DNA from: an uncultured Desulfobacterales bacterium
GTDB lineage: Bacteria; Desulfobacterota; Desulfobacteria; Desulfobacterales; JAFDCJ01
Reading direction: 5' to 3'
DNA: 7,670 nucleotides
Assembly: GCA_945787595.1 (NCBI GenBank)
Contig: CALZJV010000373.1
Location: forward strand, 1 to 7,670
Below the pieces are notes generated by a model that was not told the origin of the DNA, made no database searches, and saw only the letters and a program-made list of their open reading frames with translations. This document shows, piece by piece, positions 1-4,997 of this stretch; the first letter of the stretch is position 1, and every line of letters begins with the position of its first letter. Made by a program: the position numbers and the translations under genes.

Positions 1-508
1 TTGAAACCATTTCGAGAGGAGAGCAGCCTTTTTTCCAGGCGATGTAAATCGTTGCTGCTAAAAGAAGTGTTGTAATCAAAACGTTAGGCCAGGCATTCAA
101 CTCCCACTGGCCTGTCCATATGAATTTCCATCGATCTGAAAAAGGAGACAAATAGGGGATCGGCCACTGGTAATTATCCGGTCCCCGCGAGCCGACAAGA
201 TCGCCGAGAAGATGGAGATGGAAAACCACCAGAACTAGAAATGCCGTCATCCACCGTCTGACACCCAACCAGACGGCCGCCACCGCAAGCAGCAAGCCAA
301 ATAATAGGTTGTGGCATAGGACATGGTGATATTTACTGTACCACAGAAGCGGAGAGGTCGTTTGCTCCGTCAGTATTTCAGCAACAAAACCCAGGCCGTC
401 GATATCCGGCACCACGCCCGCCAGAGTGACCAGCACTCTGTCCCGGGTCGTAAGATCAGCCGTATTTGCAACGACCCAGCCTGTCAATAAATGGCTTATC
501 GGATTCAT
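1..508 (-). CDS. Metal-dependent hydrolase-like inner-membrane protein (YdjM/DUF457 family), C-terminus cut by the window edge
   Basis: The reverse-strand frame from the ATG at 508 stays open for 169 codons to position 1, so the C-terminus lies outside the window. The pattern is that of the YdjM/DUF457 family of membrane-bound putative metal-dependent hydrolases: NPISHLLTGW near the start (His6), VVPDID (Asp35, Asp37), HHVLCHN (His61, His62, His66) and HLHLLGD (His97, His99, Asp103), which together could bind a metal. Hydrophobic segments at about residues 67-82, 86-103 and 143-158 fit an inner-membrane protein. The ATG overlaps the TAA stop of the upstream alpha/beta hydrolase by one base (TAATG), suggesting translational coupling in one operon. 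The substrate is unknown for most of this family. Family placement is fairly sure; function is not. Confidence 0.8.
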   Translation of the reverse strand, partial: MNPISHLLTGWVVANTADLTTRDRVLVTLAGVVPDIDGLGFVAEILTEQTTSPLLWYSKYHHVLCHNLLFGLLLAVAAVWLGVRRWMTAFLVLVVFHLHLLGDLVGSRGPDNYQWPIPYLSPFSDRWKFIWTGQWELNAWPNVLITTLLLAATIYIAWKKGCSPLEMVS

Positions 509-1170
509 TATATTGACCCATCCAGTTCATCAGCTAGCGGGTTTTTAAGCATTTCGACTATTTGGCTGAATACATTGCAAAAGCCATCAGGATTGTTCCA
601 AAAGCCATCAGGATTGTTCGATCGCAAATCCGTGAAGACAAAATGCGATGCCCGGGGCGCGACAAAAAGTTTGCGTTCCCTGGCATTCAGCGCTGAATCG
701 TAGATTTTGCTGATGACCCCTTGCGGAATTACCTGATCGTTTTCAGCGGCGATGATCAAAAGACGCCCCCTATATCCGGACAAAATATCCCACGCGTCGG
801 AATGGTGCCAGCTTTCCGATTGCCGGATGATATCAGTAAATCCTGCGTTAAAAGGGACGGTATAGGCCGTAGAAGTATACATGGCGGGGACCAAGAGAAT
901 CAAACTTTTTATTGGGTAATATTCCAGAAGCTTAACCGCTGTATAAGCTCCCATACTTGCGCCGATCACCGAGAAAGGCTGCTGAATGTCCAACGAATCG
1001 ACAACGCTGCATGCCTGACAGGTCCTGCTGATCAGGCTGGATCTTTTCAACTCACCGCCGCTATTGCCATGGCCCACAAAGTCAAAGGCCGCCGAGGAAA
1101 TCCCATGATTCAGAAGCTGCTCCCTGAACAATCGGAAATCCCCGCGATGGGCATTGCCGGCACCATGCAA
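508..1170 (-). CDS. Alpha/beta hydrolase (serine hydrolase fold), start uncertain
   Basis: A soluble alpha/beta hydrolase, probably an esterase, lipase or peptidase-like enzyme of unknown substrate. Counting from the TTG at 1170, the visible signature runs in order: HGAGNAHRG oxyanion-hole region at the very start, FDFVGHGNSGG at 30-39, nucleophile elbow GASMGA (Ser72), AAENDQVIP (acid Asp145) and ASHFVF (His176), so the catalytic triad is intact. The TTG is the first usual start codon in this frame, but it lies inside beta-strand VLVLHGAG; the frame continues upstream with fold-like residues (FQVDAGNWTLSGD) to a TAA at 1288-1290 without ATG, GTG or TTG. The real N-terminus is therefore about 30 residues longer and uses an odd start, or a base is lost near the ATG at 1268. 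Near the C-terminus the residues NNPDGF occur twice because of a 21-bp DNA duplication. The stop overlaps the next gene's ATG. Confidence 0.8.
   Translation of the reverse strand: MHGAGNAHRGDFRLFREQLLNHGISSAAFDFVGHGNSGGELKRSSLISRTCQACSVVDSLDIQQPFSVIGASMGAYTAVKLLEYYPIKSLILLVPAMYTSTAYTVPFNAGFTDIIRQSESWHHSDAWDILSGYRGRLLIIAAENDQVIPQGVISKIYDSALNARERKLFVAPRASHFVFTDLRSNNPDGFWNNPDGFCNVFSQIVEMLKNPLADELDGSI
578..619. repeat. Perfect 21-bp tandem duplication inside the hydrolase gene
   Basis: Positions 578-598 and 599-619 are identical, head to tail. The unit is seven codons, so the reading frame is kept and the protein gains a second copy of a seven-residue unit (NNPDGFW followed by NNPDGFC). It lies between the catalytic His and the final helix, where an insertion is likely tolerated. 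Confidence 0.95.
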
Positions 1171-1281
1171 TACCAGTACCTGAGGGGGGGAGCTGTTCGA
1201 TATAATGTCTCCGCTGAGTGTCCAATTTCCAGCATCAACCTGGAAAATGCGTCGCCTGGAAACTTCATTTATTAAATTTTC

Positions 1282-1341
1282 GATGATTTAACCCCGCTCC
1301 CACAAACAAAGTATCGCCGGTAAAATTGTAATTAAATCATC
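1282..1341. repeat. 10-bp perfect inverted repeat upstream of the hydrolase gene
   Basis: GATGATTTAA at 1282-1291 is the exact reverse complement of TTAAATCATC at 1332-1341, with 40 bases between the arms. It lies just upstream of the open frame of the minus-strand hydrolase, where an operator or promoter would be expected. No T-tract follows it, so it is not a typical intrinsic terminator. Its function is unknown and chance is possible because the arms are AT-rich. Confidence 0.4.
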
Positions 1342-1809
1342 TCATTTTAAAATTTGCAACGCTCTATTTAGTACCTATTTATTGAAATCACATCATGTTT
1401 GCACATGATTTATGCCATAGCCAGATTGAATATTTTAGCCTCCGGCTCGCAGATCTTACCCTCCGGCCTGTAAGCCCTACGGGCTGGAAGCGGGCTCGGA
1501 GAGGAATGCTATCGATTTTAATAGAAAAGACAGAGCGAAGCGATACCACAAATCTTTGTAGTATATCCCCAATGAATCGGCGCAAAGATAAAACCGCCGC
1601 CAGCGATTATTTGATGGAAAAAATAACTCTGCGGTATCAAGTTAAGGTTTGTAATTCTAAATCGACCGTGCCGAGAAGAGCTCTTTGTCGCTCGATCTCC
1701 TGCTGAATGCGAAATATGGACTTGTTGACAACTGGGAGCAGGGATCTTAAATTAACGGCTGCTATAGGAACCGATAGTTCGGAGTGAGGATTCAAAATGG
1801 AGATAATAA
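1291..1809. other. Intergenic region between divergent genes, with a GC-rich repeat-like patch
   Basis: No convincing gene is seen. The stretch is AT-rich except for a GC-rich patch at about 1438-1500, where CTCCGGC occurs twice (around 1440 and 1461) and AGCCC-TAC-GGGCT forms a small hairpin at 1473-1485. This patch gives open frames on both strands, which is typical of dispersed intergenic repeats rather than of genes. The right end carries a promoter-like TTGACA and the ribosome binding site GGAGA for the gene at 1810. Confidence 0.5.
1725..1753 (+). promoter_or_regulatory. Predicted sigma-70-type promoter for the zinc-ribbon gene
   Basis: A perfect -35 box TTGACA at 1725-1730 is followed after 17 bases by TAAATT at 1748-1753 (4 of 6 matches to TATAAT). 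Transcription would begin near 1760, leaving a leader of about 50 bases that contains GGAGA about seven bases before the ATG at 1810. The -10 box is weak, so this is a prediction. Confidence 0.45.
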
Positions 1810-2487
1810 ATGGCCTTTGAAACCCGAGAAAAAGTTTTAGAAAGGATACTTGAACAGACTAAACCAAAATGCCCCCACTGCGACCAAGAAATGAACCTGT
1901 GGGAGGTACCGCCCTTCAACATCGGCGACGGTCTCGGCTGGGGAGTTCCTTTTTTATACTTATGCTTTAATGATGAGTGTTCATTATATCGCCAGGGGTG
2001 GGATCATATCGAGGATAATTACGCCCACAAAGCTTCCTATCGTTGCATAAACTATCCTGGTACCGAGCAATTCGAAATTATGCCGGTATACAGCAACATG
2101 GGCGGCACCGCTCAAATCATCGATGAACAGGCGCTTGCTGAAAAGGAAATCCTTAAAGAAGCCATCAAAAAAGGGTTCAGCATTCTGGCGGATTGTTATG
2201 TATCCAAAGACGGCCCGGCTGTCCTCCAAATACTGACGGATTCCACTGAACCGGCTCGGGTCAGATTAAAAGCGGCGGAAATAATCGGCGACATTGGTGA
2301 GTTGGAAGCTATTGAACCCATTGTTCATCTCAAGTTTGGAAATGAACTTTTACAAAAGACGGTCGATGAGGCCATAAAGAAAATCCACAAAAGATTTTTT
2401 ACCCGTGAATGCCCGTTTTGTGCCGAAATCATCAAAGAGCGGGCAAGGATTTGTAAACATTGCAGTAAGGAAGTCGCGGGCGTCTAA
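1810..2487 (+). CDS. Protein with two zinc ribbons flanking a HEAT-like helical region
   Basis: I do not recognise a named gene. The 225-residue product appears to be cytoplasmic, with no signal peptide or membrane helix. Residues 21-24 (CPHC) pair with Cys52 and Cys57 (LCFNDEC) to make a first zinc-ribbon-like site. Residues about 133-195 resemble HEAT-type repeats: LTDSTEPARVRLKAAEIIGD is a helical unit of the kind found in HEAT/PBS-lyase repeat proteins, and LEAIEPIVHL follows. The C-terminus has a second ribbon, CPFCAEIIKE then CKHC (Cys201, 204, 215, 218), a short motif common at protein ends. Such an arrangement usually suggests protein or nucleic-acid binding rather than catalysis, but no function can be assigned. 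The start is supported by GGAGA about seven bases upstream. It stands alone on this strand, with non-coding DNA on both sides. Confidence 0.85.
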   Translation: MAFETREKVLERILEQTKPKCPHCDQEMNLWEVPPFNIGDGLGWGVPFLYLCFNDECSLYRQGWDHIEDNYAHKASYRCINYPGTEQFEIMPVYSNMGGTAQIIDEQALAEKEILKEAIKKGFSILADCYVSKDGPAVLQILTDSTEPARVRLKAAEIIGDIGELEAIEPIVHLKFGNELLQKTVDEAIKKIHKRFFTRECPFCAEIIKERARICKHCSKEVAGV

Positions 2488-2648
2488 CATCGACCAGCAT
2501 GGCGCTCCTCATAAGGCATATCAGTTTCATATTCTTTTGATGAGGTTTCGCTCATTGCTATTTGTTTGCGATTTGCAATTTGATGCTTGGAATTTCGAGA
2601 CTTCAATTCAAAACCCTTCTTGCGATTACCCCACATTAGGTGCCCCAA
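2484..2648 (-). CDS. Possible 54-residue small protein with a TTG start (doubtful)
   Basis: On the reverse strand a strong Shine-Dalgarno-like AAAGGAGGGG (2663-2654) lies five bases before a TTG at 2648 that opens a 54-codon frame ending in TAG at 2484-2486, overlapping the end of the convergent zinc-ribbon gene. The product is polar, rich in Lys, Arg, Asn and Gln, and matches no family I know. Its middle (FELKSRNSKHQIANRKQ) looks like translated intergenic repeat, so the frame may be accidental and the Shine-Dalgarno a coincidence. Confidence 0.15.
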   Translation of the reverse strand: MGHLMWGNRKKGFELKSRNSKHQIANRKQIAMSETSSKEYETDMPYEERHAGRC

Positions 2649-2869
2649 TTTACCCCTCCTTTTCGATTGGATACATTTCTACTTGAACTGGGTACAGAGC
2701 TGTCTGGATGACAGTCGAGAATCCCGCAAATCCGCTGAGATGACCGGATTGTTCCGGCAAAGTTGCAAAAAATCCCAAAAAAATCAATGAATCTGTATCC
2801 TTTTTCACCTTTAACCCGTCTATGAGGGTAAAAGTATTCCATTTATAAGGGTGAAAGGAGGTGACACAT
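2488..2869. other. Intergenic region before the SHOCT gene
   Basis: No well-supported gene occupies this stretch. It holds a small hairpin ATGAG-N6-CTCAT (2540-2555), a T-rich patch of GATTTGCAATTTGATG type (about 2560-2620) that resembles dispersed intergenic repeats, a 5-bp hairpin CTGTC-N5-GACAG (about 2700-2715), and at the right end the structured leader of the SHOCT gene. None of the hairpins is followed by a T-tract, so no intrinsic terminator is claimed for the gene ending at 2487. Confidence 0.45.
2803..2864 (+). promoter_or_regulatory. Leader RNA able to pair with the Shine-Dalgarno of the SHOCT gene
   Basis: TTTCACC at 2803-2809 is the reverse complement of GGTGAAA at 2850-2856, right next to the AGGAGG ribosome binding site (2856-2861). 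The same segment, read as TCACCT (2805-2810), is also the exact complement of AGGTGA (2859-2864), which covers the Shine-Dalgarno itself. Between the arms a hairpin ACCC-N8-GGGT (2814-2829) brings them together. Folding could therefore hide the ribosome binding site. This is a structural prediction; no ligand or known riboswitch class is recognised. Confidence 0.35.
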
Positions 2870-3121
2870 ATGTTCGGTGCTGGATTTTGCAATTTTTCTT
2901 TCTGGTGGCTAATTCCGGTTGCGATGATGGTTTTTTGTTTTTTTAGGATGAGAGGACGAAAAGGCGCGATGATGTGCGGGTTTGGGTCCCACAACCAAGG
3001 CAGTCATGGTGTGAACCCATCGGATTCGGCAATGGAAATACTCGACAAACGATATGCAGCCGGCAAATTAGACGAAAAAGAGTATGAAAAAAAGAAAATC
3101 ATTTTAACCTGGGACAAGTGA
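2870..3121 (+). CDS. Small membrane protein with a SHOCT domain
   Basis: An 83-residue protein with one hydrophobic segment at about residues 9-25 (FSFWWLIPVAMMVFCFF), followed by a basic stretch RMRGRKG that should stay in the cytoplasm, a Gly/His/Ser linker and a C-terminal SHOCT domain at about 52-79 (SAMEILDKRYAAGKLDEKEY). SHOCT is a short helical domain found at the ends of many bacterial membrane proteins; it is thought to mediate oligomerisation, and no enzymatic activity is known. I chose the ATG at 2870 over the in-frame GTG at 2861 because AGGAGG (2856-2861) sits eight bases before the ATG and would overlap the GTG. It is the first of six genes on this strand and lies 42 bases before the AhpD-like gene. 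A link to arsenic is not shown by the sequence. Confidence 0.85.
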   Translation: MFGAGFCNFSFWWLIPVAMMVFCFFRMRGRKGAMMCGFGSHNQGSHGVNPSDSAMEILDKRYAAGKLDEKEYEKKKIILTWDK

Positions 3122-3139
3122 TCTATAACAAACTATAAT
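3111..3139 (+). promoter_or_regulatory. Predicted promoter for the AhpD-like gene
   Basis: A perfect -10 box TATAAT at 3134-3139 is preceded after 17 bases by GGGACA (3111-3116), which matches TTGACA at four of six positions. The predicted start of transcription is near 3146, just before GGGAG (3152-3156), the ribosome binding site. The gene at 3164 could thus be transcribed separately from the SHOCT gene. Confidence 0.4.
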
Positions 3140-3163
3140 CATTTAACTTACGGGAGATTTATT

Positions 3164-3508
3164 ATGCACACACCTATCAATGCACACAAAATAGAGGATG
3201 AGCAATCTGCAAAGGACATTAGCCAAATCGTCAACGACAAGGTAACCATGTTGATAGCGGCCGGTGCCGCCATGGCGGCCAACTGTGAGCCCTGCCTGAA
3301 TAAGATTATTCCTGATCTGATAGAAGCAGGCGTGGCCGAGGCTGATATCCGAAAAGCGGTGGAAATCGGCCAATTTGTCAAGGACAAACCGGCTGCTATT
3401 ATGAAAGAGGCCGCTGATGCACTTGCAGGTACACGCTTGTCGGGACAGCACAAATCCGAAGGGTGTCCGTCAGATAATGTGAAAGCGGCGGGTGGCTGCT
3501 GCGGGTAG
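3164..3508 (+). CDS. AhpD/carboxymuconolactone decarboxylase-like CxxC protein with a Cys-rich tail
   Basis: A 114-residue helical protein of the CMD/AhpD-like superfamily. The core is at about residues 25-88: an Ala-rich helix, then NCEPCLNKIIPDLIEAGV with a CxxC pair (Cys41, Cys44), then ADIRKAVEIGQFVKDKPA, the usual second helical hairpin. AhpD enzymes use CxxC for thiol redox chemistry, with a His four residues after the second Cys; here that position is Ile48, so the classic proton relay is missing. The C-terminal tail adds Cys101 and a terminal GGCCG (Cys112, Cys113), unusual for plain CMD proteins and suggestive of metal or arsenic binding. GGGAG lies seven bases before the ATG. The gene ends 60 bases before arsR, and the arsR promoter lies in that gap. 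A thiol-reductase or arsenical-binding role is inferred from context only. Confidence 0.8.
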   Translation: MHTPINAHKIEDEQSAKDISQIVNDKVTMLIAAGAAMAANCEPCLNKIIPDLIEAGVAEADIRKAVEIGQFVKDKPAAIMKEAADALAGTRLSGQHKSEGCPSDNVKAAGGCCG

Positions 3509-3532
3509 TTTAAATTCAGGTAAAAAAACCTC

Positions 3533-3561
3533 TTGACAAGGAGCGACCGGTAGATTATATT
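3533..3561 (+). promoter_or_regulatory. arsR promoter
   Basis: A perfect -35 TTGACA (3533-3538) and a near-perfect -10 TATATT (3556-3561, five of six) are separated by the ideal 17 bases. The predicted transcription start is about 3567-3569, at or one or two bases before the arsR ATG at 3569, so the message would have practically no 5' leader. Confidence 0.75.
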
Positions 3562-3576
3562 TCGATGTATGTCGAA
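3561..3576. promoter_or_regulatory. Predicted ArsR operator over the arsR start
   Basis: A perfect dyad TTCGA-N6-TCGAA covers the last base of the -10 box, the predicted transcription start, the ATG and codons two and three of arsR. The same dyad with the same spacing recurs before arsM. ArsR repressors bind such short dyads as dimers, so this is the likely autoregulatory site. Confidence 0.65.
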
Positions 3577-3895
3577 TAGTAAAAATAAAAATATTGAAAA
3601 ATTCGCTGAAATATTCAAGGCCCTTTCGAATCCAAACCGGTTGAGACTTTTTATGCGCCTGGTCACCTGCTGCAAGCCGGGGACGGTGACCAGCATCAGC
3701 GCCAATACCGCTTCGGAGGGATGTGCCTGTGTCGGAGAGCTCGGAAAAGATCTCAACATAGTGGCGTCCACAATCTCACATCATATGAAGGAACTTCGCC
3801 AGGCAGGCCTCGTTCGCATGGAAAGGCGGGGGCAAAGAATCGAGTGTTGGATCGACCCTGAGATCATCGCAAACTTGCAGGGCTTTTTTTCATAA
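3569..3895 (+). CDS. arsR: ArsR-family arsenic-responsive transcriptional repressor
   Basis: A 108-residue winged-helix repressor of the ArsR/SmtB family. Residues 11-30 (KFAEIFKALSNPNRLRLFMR) are the typical first helices, VASTISHHMKELRQAGLV at about 65-82 is the recognition helix and RMERRGQRIECWID the wing. ArsR proteins release DNA on binding As(III) or Sb(III) through cysteines. Here Cys52 and Cys54 (GCACVGEL) sit at the start of the DNA-binding region, as in the CVC motif of the E. coli protein, and a second pair, Cys34-Cys35, is separated from them by an insert of about 16 residues; Cys93 lies in the wing. The ATG at 3569 is the only start possible: an in-frame TAG lies 18 bases upstream and the next Met is residue 29. 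No ribosome binding site is near it. A promoter and operator overlap the start, so the gene should regulate itself and the following arsM. Confidence 0.93.
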   Translation: MSNSKNKNIEKFAEIFKALSNPNRLRLFMRLVTCCKPGTVTSISANTASEGCACVGELGKDLNIVASTISHHMKELRQAGLVRMERRGQRIECWIDPEIIANLQGFFS

Positions 3896-3924
3896 AAATC
3901 GGGTTTTGGTTTTTTTTCACGTTC

Positions 3925-3944
3925 TATTCGATAGTTTTCGAATA
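3925..3944. promoter_or_regulatory. Predicted ArsR operator before arsM
   Basis: TATTCGA-N6-TCGAATA is a perfect 7-bp dyad. Its core, TTCGA-N6-TCGAA (3927-3942), has the same arms and spacing as the site over the arsR start. It ends 33 bases before the arsM ATG and is followed by an AT-rich run (AATAATTAAATAATAT) that may hold the -10 box. I could not fix a clear -35, so the arsM promoter itself is not assigned. Confidence 0.65.
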
Positions 3945-3976
3945 ATTAAATAATATCAACCAGCAAGGAGGCAAAA

Positions 3977-4843
3977 ATGCAGATCAGAGACAAAGAAGAT
4001 ATTCGGCAGGCGGTTCGTGAGAGATATGGGCAGGTAGCCCGGAGTGGAGCCATTTCTTCTATCGCAGGTCCGGAGACATCCTGCTGCGGGCAATCCGGCC
4101 CATCCGCAGAAAATGCTTCGGCAGCATCCTGCTGCGACGGTCAAGAAATCACCTCACAGCAACTGTCCACCCTAATGGGCTATTCCAAAGAAGATATTGA
4201 AAGCGCTCCTGAGGGTGCGAATATGGGGCTGGGATGCGGCAACCCGGTCGCCCTGGCTTCGCTTAAACCAGGTGAGACGGTCGTGGATCTGGGCAGCGGC
4301 GGCGGATTTGACTGTTTCCTGGCGGCCAGGCAGGTGGGTAACACCGGTAAGGTCATCGGAGTTGACATGACGTCGGATATGGTGAGCAAAGCCAGAACGA
4401 ATGCCGAAAAAATCGGGACAAATACGGTCGAATTTCGATTGGGCGAAATCGAACACCTGCCGGTGGCCGATAACACTGCGGATATCATCATGTCCAATTG
4501 TGTCATTAATCTTTCCCCCGACAAGCAAAAAGTATATGGCGATGCCTTTCGGGTGCTCAAGCCCGGCGGTCGATTGGCGATCTCCGACGTTGTCGCCACC
4601 GCGCCGCTTCCCGACGAAATCCAGCAAGATCTGGCGCTTCTATCCGCCTGTATCGGTGGCGCCGCCACGATTGATGATACGGAAAAGATGCTCGAAACAG
4701 CCGGTTTTCAGAATATCGAAATTAAACCCAAAGCAGAAAGCCGCAAACTCATTTCAGAGTGGATTCCGGGGAAAAGCAAAAACGCCGGAGACTATGTTGT
4801 TTCCGCTTACATTAGCGCTGTAAAACCACTTACACCAAGGTGA
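3977..4843 (+). CDS. arsM: Arsenite S-adenosylmethionine methyltransferase
   Basis: ArsM transfers methyl groups from S-adenosylmethionine to trivalent arsenic in the cytoplasm, giving mono-, di- and sometimes trimethyl arsenicals. The 288-residue length is normal for the family. GLGCGNP (Cys87) precedes the SAM-binding motif I, VVDLGSGGGFDCFLAA (103-117), followed by VIGVDMTSDMV, then NCVINL (Cys175) and SACIGGA (Cys225). Cys87, Cys175 and Cys225 match the three conserved arsenic-binding cysteines of ArsM. The N-terminal region has two further vicinal pairs, Cys36-Cys37 and Cys52-Cys53 (SCCGQ and SCCDG), which may help to capture arsenic. AAGGAGG lies five bases before the ATG. It follows arsR by 81 bases with its own predicted ArsR operator, so As(III) should induce it. 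Substrate assignment is strong on motif and context; the final methylation state cannot be told. Confidence 0.95.
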   Translation: MQIRDKEDIRQAVRERYGQVARSGAISSIAGPETSCCGQSGPSAENASAASCCDGQEITSQQLSTLMGYSKEDIESAPEGANMGLGCGNPVALASLKPGETVVDLGSGGGFDCFLAARQVGNTGKVIGVDMTSDMVSKARTNAEKIGTNTVEFRLGEIEHLPVADNTADIIMSNCVINLSPDKQKVYGDAFRVLKPGGRLAISDVVATAPLPDEIQQDLALLSACIGGAATIDDTEKMLETAGFQNIEIKPKAESRKLISEWIPGKSKNAGDYVVSAYISAVKPLTPR

Positions 4844-4997
4844 TCAATATAAGTTTGAAATGGCCGCAAAAAGGCGCAAAAAGCACAAAAACAAAATTTC
4901 AAGGCGTGTAATTTCAATGTGTTACAATGAACAAAATCGAAGTTCTGACTTTTTGCGAATTCATCAAGTTTGAAATTAAAAAGAGGAGATAAATTGA
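4844..4997. repeat. AT-rich spacer with 11-bp direct repeat and A-rich imperfect tandem units
   Basis: AAGTTTGAAAT occurs at 4851-4861 and again at 4966-4976, framing the spacer. Just after the first copy, GCAAAAAGGC-GCAAAAAGCA-CAAAAACAAAA reads as imperfect tandem units of about ten bases. No gene or T-tract terminator is visible. The right end holds GAGGAG (4983-4988), the ribosome binding site of the next gene. The stretch resembles a dispersed intergenic repeat, but this cannot be shown from one copy. Confidence 0.45.

Noticed and set aside
721..1275. Long plus-strand open frame across the hydrolase region
   Set aside because: It is antisense to the hydrolase, whose catalytic triad and fold motifs are intact; the frame has no motif of its own.
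1637..1795. Minus-strand frame of 52 codons with a TTG start and a coiled-coil-like middle (RIQQEIERQRALLGTVDLEL)
   Set aside because: It has no ribosome binding site, overlaps the promoter of the plus-strand gene at 1810 and matches no family I recognise. It might be a decayed gene tail, but the sequence alone does not support it.
3148..3771. Long minus-strand open frame across the AhpD-like gene and arsR
   Set aside because: It is the reverse-strand shadow of two well-supported plus-strand genes and has no domain signal.
3880..3917. T-rich stretch after arsR as an intrinsic terminator
   Set aside because: Two T-tracts are present, but the only stem before the second is a short A-T pairing; no GC hairpin can be drawn.
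4172..4668. Two overlapping minus-strand frames inside arsM
   Set aside because: They lie opposite the SAM-binding and catalytic parts of ArsM and reflect codon bias, not genes.
4832..4850. CACC-AA-GGTG at the arsM stop as a terminator hairpin
   Set aside because: The loop would be only two bases and no T-tract follows.
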